Positions 1-6,481 of a stretch of DNA of 18,909 bases are shown in pieces. This stretch comes from an uncultured Eubacteriales bacterium. GTDB lineage: Bacteria; Bacillota; Clostridia; Lachnospirales; Lachnospiraceae. Each line of letters starts with the position of its first letter. Positions within the stretch are counted from its first letter, which is position 1. The DNA lies in the NCBI GenBank assembly GCA_900548855.1, contig URMF01000056.1, positions 1-18,909 on the forward strand, read 5' to 3'. A program made the translations under genes and the position numbers. The notes under the pieces are model-generated. The model was not told the origin of the DNA. It saw only the letters and a list, made by a program, of their open reading frames with translations, and did not search any database.

Positions 1-1
1 G

Positions 2-379
2 ACCAGCGCACCACAGACGGAGACCGGAGCAGATGGAACAGCCGCACCGAAAAAGATTAAGAAAAAGATTGTAAAGAAGAGAAATCCGGTTCTTCATACG
101 CCGCAGACGGCGCAGGAGACGGTTGCCAAGACGTTAGAGGCAGCAGCGGCAGCGAAGGTGGACAAGACCGTATATAAGGCAAATGGAGAACAGGCAAGAG
201 AGATTCCGCCAATGGAGGGCAGAGTAAAGAGAGGTCCGAGAATGGGACGGGGAATGGTAGAAGGAGCTCCGGGAACGGAGTATACGGAAGATACTGCAGA
301 GCAGTCTGCGGATTCTGTATCCGGAGCCGCTAAATCAATGGGAGTAGTAGATGATTTTTCTATGGAAGAGAAGTTTTAA
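2..379 (+). CDS. C-terminal part of an unrecognised protein (5' end outside window)
   Basis: The reading frame is open from base 2 to a TAA stop at 377-379, so this is the last ~125 residues of a longer protein. The visible part looks like a disordered tail: a strongly basic patch (KKIKKKIVKKRN, about residues 17-28 of the visible part), then an alanine-rich stretch, an Arg/Gly/Met-rich segment (RVKRGPRMGRGM) and an acidic end (VVDDFSMEEKF). There is no catalytic motif and I do not recognise the family. A GTG at 158 could be read as a start, but it has no ribosome binding site and the frame continues upstream without a stop, so I treat it as internal. The stop lies 7 bp from the stop codon of the convergent ylbJ gene, and the terminator for this gene falls within ylbJ. 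Confidence 0.75.
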   Translation, partial: TSAPQTETGADGTAAPKKIKKKIVKKRNPVLHTPQTAQETVAKTLEAAAAAKVDKTVYKANGEQAREIPPMEGRVKRGPRMGRGMVEGAPGTEYTEDTAEQSADSVSGAAKSMGVVDDFSMEEKF

Positions 380-386
380 GGATGGC

Positions 387-1271
387 TTAGGCGGAAAAAT
401 TTAGGTATACCCAGATTATGAAAAAAGTACCTGTGGATAAAAATATTTTATCCAGCAGGTATTTTTTTATACTTGCAGCAGGATAATCCAGTACCCCTTT
501 GATTTGAAAGGCACTGCATAATCCACCAAAAGAAGAGAGGGCGCATAAAAAGGACAGCTTTATTATTACGGGAATAGGAAGCGTGTATAACAGCTTTAGT
601 CCGGTTGTGATTTCCAAAAAGGAAAGGAACAGCTTTGATACAGTGTGCTGGCAGACTGGCAGAAGAATACACAGGATTATGGAGAAAATAATGACATACA
701 TACCGATGGCGACCATTATTTGCACTGCATGTAAAAAAGTATCGCTTATACAGAAATTTTTTTCCGGTAAACAGCCAGAGTGTTCCGTTTTTTCATGGTT
801 AGATCTTGTAAAAAAAGGATAATAAAGGATAACTGGCAGATAGATGGCAAAAAGGAATACAGGAAGAGGAATCGCATCACGGATAATGTGCATATGGACA
901 TAGCCAATTAGAAACATCGGGCTTGCCTGGCTGGACAGGGAAAGTATGCGGTTCGCTGTCTGGGGCAGGATATACCGGTTTTTGACAAAATCGCTGATGA
1001 TTTTTCCACCAATGGGATAACCACAGAGATTCCCTAAAAGAATTGCCATAATTTCATAAATCCGGTTTGGAAAATATTTTTTTAAATGGAATGCAGCAGC
1101 CTGGTAGGCGTTTGTTTCAGACAGGGCATTTGTTACGAGAATAAAGGGAAGCAGAGAAGGAATGAGAGTCTGATACCATAAAAGGAGACCATTCTGGGTG
1201 CCCGCAATGGTTTCGTTGTGAAAAACCAGCAGCATGAAAAGGAGAAAAAGCATAAAGAGAAACTGTTTCAT
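387..1271 (-). CDS. ylbJ: YlbJ-like sporulation integral membrane protein
   Basis: This is a very hydrophobic 294-residue protein with several predicted membrane spans, beginning with an N-terminal one at about residues 3-18. The motif GNLCGYPIGGKI near residues 80-91 and the following SLSSQASPMFLIGYV fit the nucleoside-recognition (Gate) fold of YlbJ. In Bacillus subtilis YlbJ is made in the mother cell under sigma-E and is needed for heat-resistant spores; its transported substrate is unknown. The protein is clearly shorter than the roughly 400-residue Bacillus version, as I recall it. The ATG at 1271 is preceded by an AAGGG ribosome binding site. It follows tmcAL on the same strand with a 39-bp gap, and a sigma-E-like promoter lies across that junction. 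Its last codons form the stem of a terminator that serves the convergent gene. The family call rests on motif and context, so a related Gate-domain protein is the alternative. Confidence 0.8.
   Translation of the reverse strand: MKQFLFMLFLLFMLLVFHNETIAGTQNGLLLWYQTLIPSLLPFILVTNALSETNAYQAAAFHLKKYFPNRIYEIMAILLGNLCGYPIGGKIISDFVKNRYILPQTANRILSLSSQASPMFLIGYVHMHIIRDAIPLPVFLFAIYLPVILYYPFFTRSNHEKTEHSGCLPEKNFCISDTFLHAVQIMVAIGMYVIIFSIILCILLPVCQHTVSKLFLSFLEITTGLKLLYTLPIPVIIKLSFLCALSSFGGLCSAFQIKGVLDYPAASIKKYLLDKIFLSTGTFFIIWVYLNFSA
428..468 (+). terminator. Rho-independent terminator, largely bidirectional, inside the 3' end of ylbJ
   Basis: The left arm 428-442 (TACCTG + TGGATAAAA) pairs with the right arm 446-461 (TTTTATCCA, one bulged G at 455, CAGGTA) around the loop ATA. 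A T-run follows at 462-468. An A-run at 421-426 gives a T-run on the other strand, so it could also stop transcripts of ylbJ. It sits 49 nt downstream of the stop of the plus-strand gene but within the last 25 codons of ylbJ. Confidence 0.85.
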
Positions 1272-1299
1272 AAAAAGCCCTTAAAAATGGTCTTGTTCT

Positions 1300-1327
1300 A
1301 TTGTATGGTTTTATTTTTCGATTATGA
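1300..1327 (-). promoter_or_regulatory. Sigma-E-like promoter for ylbJ
   Basis: Read on the minus strand, TCATAAT (1321-1327) and CATACAAT (1300-1307) are separated by 13 nt. The -10 matches the B. subtilis sigma-E consensus CATACAnT exactly, and the -35 and spacing are also in the sigma-E range. The expected start of transcription is near 1293, about 20 nt before the ylbJ start. The -35 lies within the last codons of tmcAL. This agrees with ylbJ being a sigma-E gene in Bacillus. Confidence 0.7.
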
Positions 1328-2531
1328 CGGAATGTTCATATTCGGATGGAAGCTGTATATGGTATTTATTAAAAAATATCTGCTGGTACAGCGCACTGCT
1401 GCAAAGGTCCTTTTGAAAGATGGTATAATTCTCCTGGGATAGTATTTTTTCTGCCTGCGCCACTTTGTTGATAATGGGAATGCTGCAGGTGCTTTTCATT
1501 TCTTTTAACAGTGCTGCCGCTGAACTGCGGAAACCAAGCAGCCGGAGGTAAGAGACATAATTTGCCTTCAGGGCAGATGCCATATCCTCTTTTTCATGGT
1601 TTAGCAGGATGTTTAACAATGAGCGCTGGATTCGTGTTTCTGTAAGGTTTTTACTGGTTAACTGGCTGATAAGATCTTCTATGCTGGCAGGATAATACCG
1701 GATGGAGTGCAGCCGGTTGGAGAGCTCTCTTGTCACTTCAAAATAGTTCTCATAAGAAGCGTTCTGCCATAAGGCATGTTGTAAAAAAGGATAGAAATCC
1801 GATAGAAACAGAGGTTTTGCAGATTCGGATTCTTCTAATATTTTCCAGGCTGACTCCGGCATAAATTGCCGCAAATCTGTATTGTGTCTTGCCAGAGAGT
1901 GCCGCAGGGCGGAGGCAGAGCACAAAGTATGGTCGGTGGATATATCATGGTATCCATTGCCTGTCCGTTTTATAATAAATGGAGCTATGTCCAGCTTATA
2001 TTTTTGGATTGTTTTCATATATTCAATGCCTAAAATGTTGTTGGGCTGTTTCAGCAGGCGGTTGTAAGCATCATTCTGGAAATAGGCGGCTGCTGCCAGA
2101 CTTCGCGCCCTGGGATAAGTAAAACCATTCTTCAGATGCTGCTTTAAAGACTGCTGATAAGAGGCAGGCTCCTCTAAAAACAGGCTGGCAATTTTAGTGA
2201 GGGCATTGGAATCGGGGTCTTCACAGCCAAAGCATAACGTGTCAATGATTCCTGTTGCGGATAGGGAAAGAATGGCAGAGGAAGCAAAATATTCGGCACT
2301 GGCAGTGGCAAACAGGGAGGGCAGTTCAAAAACAATGTCTGCCCCGGCCTGTAATGCGCATTTGGCACGCAGATATTTGTTAAAGACTGCCGGTTCTCCG
2401 CGCTGTACATAGTCACCGCTCATAATGATGATTAAGCGTTTCTCCGGAAACTGTTGTTTGATTTTATTTAACTGATATTGATGTCCATTGTGAAATGGAT
2501 TGTACTCTGCAATAATTCCAATGTGCTTCAT
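1311..2531 (-). CDS. tmcAL: tRNA(Met) cytidine acetate ligase (YlbM family)
   Basis: The 406-residue protein starts MKHIGIIAEYNPFHNGH, the signature N-terminus of TmcAL/YlbM. This enzyme uses acetate and ATP to make N4-acetylcytidine at the wobble position of elongator tRNA-Met in the cytoplasm. HNGH at residues 14-17 is the nucleotidyltransferase-type ATP-binding motif. IIIMSGDYVQRGEP (about 35-48) and CSASALRHSL (the usual SA-x-x-R region) are also in place. Length is normal for the family. An in-frame ATG nine codons upstream (2558) has no ribosome binding site. The ATG at 2531 has GGAG about 7 nt upstream and begins exactly at the conserved N-terminus, so I chose it. It lies upstream of ylbJ and is divergent from recA. 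I see no convincing promoter for it in the AT-rich region 2532-2700. Confidence 0.93.
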   Translation of the reverse strand: MKHIGIIAEYNPFHNGHQYQLNKIKQQFPEKRLIIIMSGDYVQRGEPAVFNKYLRAKCALQAGADIVFELPSLFATASAEYFASSAILSLSATGIIDTLCFGCEDPDSNALTKIASLFLEEPASYQQSLKQHLKNGFTYPRARSLAAAAYFQNDAYNRLLKQPNNILGIEYMKTIQKYKLDIAPFIIKRTGNGYHDISTDHTLCSASALRHSLARHNTDLRQFMPESAWKILEESESAKPLFLSDFYPFLQHALWQNASYENYFEVTRELSNRLHSIRYYPASIEDLISQLTSKNLTETRIQRSLLNILLNHEKEDMASALKANYVSYLRLLGFRSSAAALLKEMKSTCSIPIINKVAQAEKILSQENYTIFQKDLCSSALYQQIFFNKYHIQLPSEYEHSVIIEK

Positions 2532-2754
2532 ATGGCGCTCCACGATAGTCCCTGTCATAGTATAAGGGCTATTTTACTTGTATTAGTTGTGTTTTTTTCA
2601 GTTCAAAACAATTTTATAATGTTATTAATTGTAATTTTATAATACTATTTACAAAGTGTAAAGAAAATGATAAAGTATCACCATCATTTTATCTCGGTTG
2701 TCACAAATTTTCCAAATTTATTTTTTAATATTGCCATGCCTTGTCACTTGTATG
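2532..2754. other. AT-rich divergent intergenic region between tmcAL and recA
   Basis: This stretch separates the divergent tmcAL and recA genes and is very AT-rich (runs such as TTTTATAATGTTATTAATTG). I see no open reading frame with a ribosome binding site, no strong hairpin and no unambiguous promoter for tmcAL. It may simply be upstream control DNA. The recA control elements start at 2755. Confidence 0.5.
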
Positions 2755-2763
2755 TGTTATAGT
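2755..2763 (+). promoter_or_regulatory. Possible extended -10 promoter upstream of recA
   Basis: TG-n-TATAGT at 2755-2763 fits an extended -10 element, with no good -35 at 16-18 bp. The nearest TTGTCA is only 11 bp away. A Shine-Dalgarno-like AAGGAGGT follows at about 2771-2778 but no start codon lies at a usable distance. It could be a second, upstream recA promoter. Confidence 0.3.
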
Positions 2764-2787
2764 GGAAGACAAGGAGGTAAGCATAAT

Positions 2788-2801
2788 CGAAAATACATTC
2801 G
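2788..2801. promoter_or_regulatory. Upstream LexA-box-like palindrome
   Basis: CGAAAATACATTCG matches 11 of 14 positions of the Gram-positive LexA (DinR) box CGAACATATGTTCG, with both outer half-sites CGAA and TTCG intact. It lies 9 bp upstream of the recA -35 element. It is weaker than the downstream box and could bind LexA cooperatively with it. Confidence 0.5.
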
Positions 2802-2809
2802 ATTTATTG

Positions 2810-2838
2810 TTGACAAGTAACAAATAATATATTATTAT
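2810..2838 (+). promoter_or_regulatory. Sigma-A promoter of recA
   Basis: TTGACA at 2810-2815 is a perfect -35 and TATTAT at 2833-2838 a good -10, with a 17-bp spacer. Transcription should begin near 2845, directly at the downstream LexA box, so bound LexA would block it. Confidence 0.85.
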
Positions 2839-2846
2839 TAGAAAAA

Positions 2847-2860
2847 CGAACAAATGTTCA
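2847..2860. promoter_or_regulatory. LexA box (SOS operator) of recA
   Basis: CGAACAAATGTTCA is nearly identical to the Gram-positive LexA operator consensus CGAAC-N4-GTTCG. It sits at the predicted transcription start and 15 bp before the recA start codon. Together with the promoter this indicates SOS control of recA and probably recX. Confidence 0.9.
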
Positions 2861-2874
2861 CGGAGGTTAATAAG

Positions 2875-3921
2875 ATGGCAAATGACGATAAGTTAAAGGC
2901 ATTAGATGCCGCACTTGCAAATATTGAGAAACAGTTTGGCAAAGGAACTGTCATGAAGTTAGGGGATACAGCTGCTAATATGAATGTGGAGGCGATTCCA
3001 ACCGGTTCTTTGAGCCTTGATTTGGCACTTGGGATTGGTGGTGTACCGAAAGGAAGAATTATAGAGGTGTATGGACCGGAATCCAGTGGTAAGACCACAG
3101 TTGCGCTACATATTGTTGCCGAGGTACAGAAAAATGGCGGAATTGCAGGCTTTATCGATGCAGAGCATGCACTGGATCCTGTTTATGCAGAGAATATAGG
3201 TGTGGATATTAACAATTTATATATCTCCCAGCCAGATAATGGAGAGCAGGCATTGGAAATAACAGAAACGATGGTTCGCTCCGGTGCAGTGGATGTTATT
3301 ATTGTAGACTCTGTTGCTGCGCTGGTTCCGAAGGCTGAGATTGATGGTGAGATGGGAGACACTCATGTGGGACTGCAGGCACGTCTTATGTCACAGGCGT
3401 TGCGAAAGCTGACAGCGGTCATCAGCAAGTCAAACTGTGTTGTGATTTTTATTAACCAGCTGAGAGAAAAGGTTGGTGTAATGTTTGGTAATCCAGAGAC
3501 TACAACTGGTGGACGGGCTTTGAAGTTTTATTCTTCTGTACGTCTGGATGTCAGAAGAATAGAGACATTGAAGCAGAACGGAGAAGTGATTGGTAACCGC
3601 ACTAGGGTGAAAGTAGTTAAGAATAAGGTGGCACCTCCTTTTAAGGAGGCGGAATTTGATATTATGTTTGGCAAAGGTATTTCAAAAGAAGGCGATATTT
3701 TAGACCTGGCGGTGAAAGAGAACATTATTGTCAAATCCGGTGCATGGTTTTCTTATAATGGAGAGAAGATTGGACAAGGCAGGGAGAATTCCAAGATATT
3801 CCTGCAGGATAATCCGGAGATTGCTTTAGAGGTAGAGAATAAAGTGCGGGCAAGCGCCGGATTGATAGATTCGGATAAAGCCGTAACGGATAAGCAGGAT
3901 GCCCCTGAGGGGAAAGAATAG
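2875..3921 (+). CDS. recA: Recombinase RecA
   Basis: This is a 348-residue RecA, the normal length. It is the cytoplasmic ATP-dependent strand-exchange protein that pairs homologous DNA and triggers LexA self-cleavage. Visible landmarks are the N-terminal MANDDKLKALDAALANIEKQ, the Walker A motif GPESSGKT at residues 67-74, the Walker B strand VDVIIVDSVAAL near 136-147, and the L2/FINQLREKVG region with GNPETTTGG. An acidic C-terminal tail ends in DAPEGKE. The frame is open to an earlier ATG at 2854, but that codon lies inside the LexA box and lacks a ribosome binding site. GGAGG at 2862-2866 is 8 nt before 2875, so 2875 is the start. recX begins 2 bp after the stop. Control is by the LexA boxes and sigma-A promoter just upstream. 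Confidence 0.98.
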   Translation: MANDDKLKALDAALANIEKQFGKGTVMKLGDTAANMNVEAIPTGSLSLDLALGIGGVPKGRIIEVYGPESSGKTTVALHIVAEVQKNGGIAGFIDAEHALDPVYAENIGVDINNLYISQPDNGEQALEITETMVRSGAVDVIIVDSVAALVPKAEIDGEMGDTHVGLQARLMSQALRKLTAVISKSNCVVIFINQLREKVGVMFGNPETTTGGRALKFYSSVRLDVRRIETLKQNGEVIGNRTRVKVVKNKVAPPFKEAEFDIMFGKGISKEGDILDLAVKENIIVKSGAWFSYNGEKIGQGRENSKIFLQDNPEIALEVENKVRASAGLIDSDKAVTDKQDAPEGKE

Positions 3922-3923
3922 GC

Positions 3924-4535
3924 ATGCTGATTACTAAGATAGAATCCGGAAAGAATAAGCGTTACAGGGTATTTGGGGATGATACCTATCTGTTTGCCTT
4001 GTATAGAAATGAATTAAAGCATTATCAGATTGAAGAGAATGCAATGATAGAGGATTCCGTAATCTCGTCCATATTGGACGAGATTATTTATAAGAGGGCA
4101 AAAGAGCGAGCACTATATCTGCTGGAGAAAAGACCGTTAACCGTTTCTGGACTGCGGGATAAATTGCGTTATCACGATTATCCGGAGGCTGTCGTGGAAA
4201 AGGTGATTGCGTTTCTTGAACAATATCACTATCTGGATGATATGGATTATGTCAGGATGTATACCGGGTCATATAGCAGTAAGAAGAGCAAAAAACAGAT
4301 TGTATATGATTTGATGCGTAAGGGTATTTCAAAAAGTCTTATTGACATATATTTCGAGGAAAATGAGTATTCCGAGCAGGAGGGCTTTGAAAAACAGTTT
4401 GAGCGTTATGTCAGGGGAAAGGATTTAGGGAATCTGGCGATAAGGCAAAAGGTATTCCGCTATTTTTATGGAAAGGGATTCACCGTTTCTATGATAGAAA
4501 CGGCATTGCGGAGCAGGATGGAACTTGAAGATTAG
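3924..4535 (+). CDS. recX: Regulatory protein RecX
   Basis: A 203-residue protein of the RecX family, which binds RecA filaments and modulates (usually limits) RecA activity. It is helical and built of three-helix repeats. Typical stretches are RAKERALYLLEKRPLTVSGLRDKL (about residues 55-78), FLEQYHYLDDMDYVRMY, and SKKQIVYDLMRKGIS. The start ATG at 3924 is 2 bp after the recA stop, and its ribosome binding site (GGGGAAAG) is formed by the last codons of recA, which suggests translational coupling. The two genes most likely form one SOS-induced unit. No clear terminator follows; the next gene has its own promoter at 4611. Confidence 0.93.
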   Translation: MLITKIESGKNKRYRVFGDDTYLFALYRNELKHYQIEENAMIEDSVISSILDEIIYKRAKERALYLLEKRPLTVSGLRDKLRYHDYPEAVVEKVIAFLEQYHYLDDMDYVRMYTGSYSSKKSKKQIVYDLMRKGISKSLIDIYFEENEYSEQEGFEKQFERYVRGKDLGNLAIRQKVFRYFYGKGFTVSMIETALRSRMELED

Positions 4536-4610
4536 CAGGCTGATATGGAATATTGGGCGTTTATGTATAGCAAAATAGTGACAATATTTTAATAACTTTC
4601 TCAGTTTTAC

Positions 4611-4639
4611 TTGACATAATGCACAAAAAAAGATAAAAT
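4611..4639 (+). promoter_or_regulatory. Sigma-A promoter of rny
   Basis: TTGACA (4611-4616), a 17-bp spacer and TAAAAT (4634-4639) form a near-consensus vegetative promoter. The transcript would start near 4646 and carry a short leader before rny. Confidence 0.85.
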
Positions 4640-4647
4640 CTAACTGT

Positions 4648-4692
4648 TGCACTTATATTTAGTGCATTAAAACTTAATAAGGAGGTGCTCCT
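4648..4692 (+). promoter_or_regulatory. rny leader with two small hairpins, one over the ribosome binding site
   Basis: TGCACT (4648-4653) pairs with AGTGCA (4661-4666) at the very 5' end of the predicted transcript. AGGAG (4680-4684) can pair with CTCCT (4688-4692) across a 3-nt loop, which would hide the GGAGG Shine-Dalgarno directly before the GTG start. Such a 5-bp stem is weak, so regulation by it is only a possibility. Confidence 0.35.
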
Positions 4693-6243
4693 GTGGAACC
4701 AAGCTATCTTATTGTTTTTGCTATTATTTTAATCGTAGCTGTAATTGCTTCCTGGTTCTTTTCCCTTACATATCGTAAGAATGTGGTAGAGAAGAAAAAT
4801 GCGGATGCCGAGGACAGAGCGAGAGAGATTATAGATGAAGCTGTAAAGAATGCTGAGGCCAAGAAAAAGGAAATTCTTCTAGAGGCAAAGGAAGAGTCAT
4901 TAAAGACAAAAAATGATCTTGATAAAGAGATTAAGGATCGTCGCAATGAGGTTCAGAGGATGGAAAAGCGTGTACTTTCCCGTGAAGAGAATTTGGACCG
5001 TAAGACAGAAGCTGTTGAGAAAAAAGAAGCAAACCTTGCATCTAGAGAACAGGCCTTGGAGAGACAGAAAGCAAATGTAGAAGAGCTTGAAGCAAAACAT
5101 CTGCAGGAACTAGAGAGAATCTCTGGATTAACCTCTGAACAAGCAAAAGAATATTTATTAAAGACTGTTGAAGATGAAGTAAAACATGAAACCGCAGTTC
5201 TAGTCAAGGAATTAGAAACTAGAGCAAAAGAAGAAGCAGGTAAGAAGGCAAAGGAATATGTTGTCACAGCAATTCAGAAATGTGCTGTGGATCATGTTGC
5301 CGAGACTACAATTTCTTTAGTACAATTACCGAATGATGAGATGAAAGGTAGAATCATTGGTCGTGAGGGACGGAATATCCGTACGCTGGAGACTATGACA
5401 GGTGTGGATTTAATTATTGACGATACACCGGAAGCCGTGATTCTTTCAAGCTTTGATCCAGTTAGAAGAGAGGTTGCAAGAATTGCACTTGAAAAATTGA
5501 TTGTGGATGGAAGAATTCATCCAGCAAGAATTGAAGAAATGGTAGAAAAAGCGCAGAAGGAAGTTGAACAGATGATGCGGGAAGAAGGAGAGAATGCCAC
5601 CTTAGAGGTTGGTGTTCAGGGAATTCATCCAGAGTTGGTTCGTTTACTTGGTAAGATGAAGTTCAGAACAAGCTATGGACAGAACGCATTGAAGCATTCA
5701 ATGGAGGTGGCTCAATTATGTGGTTTATTGGCTGCTGAGATTGGTGTGGATGTCCGCTTGGCTAAGCGCGCAGGTCTTTTACATGATATTGGTAAATCTG
5801 TGGATCATGAAATGGAAGGCTCCCATATCCAGATAGGTGTGGATTTGTGTAGAAAATACAAAGAATCTGCGTTGGTTATCAATGCAGTGGAAGCACATCA
5901 TGGTGATGTAGAGCCGGAATCATTAATTGCATGTATCGTACAGGCAGCAGATGCAATTTCTGCTGCACGTCCAGGTGCAAGGCGTGAGACATTGGAGACA
6001 TACACCACAAGACTGAAGCAATTGGAAGATATTGCAGACAGCTTTAAGGGTGTTGATAAAACTTTTGCTATTCAGGCAGGTAGAGAGATTCGTATAATGG
6101 TAGTTCCGGAGCAGATTAATGATGCCGACATGGTACTTTTAGCCAGAGATATTTCAAAGCAGATTGAGAGTGAACTGGAATATCCTGGACAGATTAAGGT
6201 TAATCTGATACGTGAGTCCCGTGTTACGGATTATGCGAAATAA
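4693..6243 (+). CDS. rny: Ribonuclease Y
   Basis: A 516-residue RNase Y, the membrane-anchored endonuclease that starts mRNA decay in many Firmicutes. The order of parts is standard. There is one N-terminal membrane helix (about residues 4-24), then a long charged coiled coil (about 30-200). Next come a KH RNA-binding domain beginning at GRIIGREGRNIRTLE (G219) and an HD metal-dependent phosphohydrolase domain with H335, the HD pair H364-D365 in LLHDIGK, and further His residues in NAVEAHHGDVE. The start is GTG at 4693, supported by GGAGG at 4681-4685 and by the membrane anchor beginning at once. The recA-rny neighbourhood is also seen in B. subtilis (ymdA); here recX sits between them. A strong terminator follows the stop. 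Confidence 0.97.
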   Translation: MEPSYLIVFAIILIVAVIASWFFSLTYRKNVVEKKNADAEDRAREIIDEAVKNAEAKKKEILLEAKEESLKTKNDLDKEIKDRRNEVQRMEKRVLSREENLDRKTEAVEKKEANLASREQALERQKANVEELEAKHLQELERISGLTSEQAKEYLLKTVEDEVKHETAVLVKELETRAKEEAGKKAKEYVVTAIQKCAVDHVAETTISLVQLPNDEMKGRIIGREGRNIRTLETMTGVDLIIDDTPEAVILSSFDPVRREVARIALEKLIVDGRIHPARIEEMVEKAQKEVEQMMREEGENATLEVGVQGIHPELVRLLGKMKFRTSYGQNALKHSMEVAQLCGLLAAEIGVDVRLAKRAGLLHDIGKSVDHEMEGSHIQIGVDLCRKYKESALVINAVEAHHGDVEPESLIACIVQAADAISAARPGARRETLETYTTRLKQLEDIADSFKGVDKTFAIQAGREIRIMVVPEQINDADMVLLARDISKQIESELEYPGQIKVNLIRESRVTDYAK

Positions 6244-6275
6244 GCTTAGATAGTATGCTTTAATACGAATTCAGA

Positions 6276-6307
6276 ATCCGAAGCCCATATGGGTTTCGGA
6301 TTTTTTT
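6276..6307 (+). terminator. Rho-independent terminator of rny
   Basis: ATCCGAA + GCCC (6276-6286) pairs with GGGT + TTCGGAT (6291-6301) around the loop ATAT, with one G-U pair. The T-run is 6301-6307. It lies 33 nt after the rny stop. Confidence 0.92.
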
Positions 6308-6328
6308 GTATGGGCTTTAGCCTGTTGA

Positions 6329-6369
6329 GGGCATTGGAGTTTTTCGTGTTCCGAAAAATGGAAATGCCC
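6329..6369. repeat. Imperfect inverted repeat between rny terminator and IS element
   Basis: GGGCATT (6329-6335) pairs with AATGCCC (6363-6369), and TTTTTCG (6340-6346) with CGAAAAA (6352-6358). A 4-by-4 internal mismatch separates the two stems and the loop has 5 nt. It is not followed by a T-run. It may be part of the left flank or left end of the IS200-type element, or a remnant of the host intergenic region. Confidence 0.55.
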
Positions 6370-6380
6370 GAAACCAAAAC

Positions 6381-6399
6381 CCACCTGCTTTGCGGGTGG
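6381..6399 (+). repeat. Left-end subterminal hairpin of the IS200-type element
   Basis: CCACCTGC (6381-6388) pairs with GCGGGTGG (6392-6399) around TTT, with one T-G pair. It resembles the hairpin at 7069-7089 at the other end, which is the pattern of TnpA recognition sites in this family. Confidence 0.75.
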
Positions 6400-6417
6400 A
6401 GTCAAATCGTTATACAA

Positions 6418-6481
6418 AAAATCACCTTTCCGTTACAATAGAGTTGTTCAGGCACTATTGCAAGAAAGGAAAGGTGATTTT
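6418..6481 (+). promoter_or_regulatory. Stem-loop sequestering the tnpA ribosome binding site
   Basis: AAAATCACCTTTCC (6418-6431) is the perfect 14-bp complement of GGAAAGGTGATTTT (6468-6481), which ends directly at the tnpA ATG and contains its ribosome binding site. An inner stem CAATAG (6436-6441) / CTATTG (6455-6460) extends the structure. A leader stem-loop that blocks TnpA translation is established for IS200 of enterobacteria. The same device is inferred here from the pairing. Confidence 0.8.

Noticed and set aside
2532..2558. Nine-codon extension of tmcAL (start at 2558)
   Set aside because: No ribosome binding site; the conserved N-terminus begins at 2531, which has GGAG before it.
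2741..2763. TTGTCA plus TATAGT as a standard sigma-A promoter before recA
   Set aside because: The spacer is only 11 bp; only the extended -10 interpretation remains, at low confidence.
2854..2874. Seven-codon N-terminal extension of recA (start at 2854)
   Set aside because: The ATG lies inside the LexA box with no ribosome binding site, whereas GGAGG precedes ATG 2875 and the protein then begins at the conserved RecA start.
4953..5267. Minus-strand open frame within rny
   Set aside because: Shadow of the Lys/Glu-rich coiled coil of RNase Y; Ser/Phe-rich product without a plausible start.
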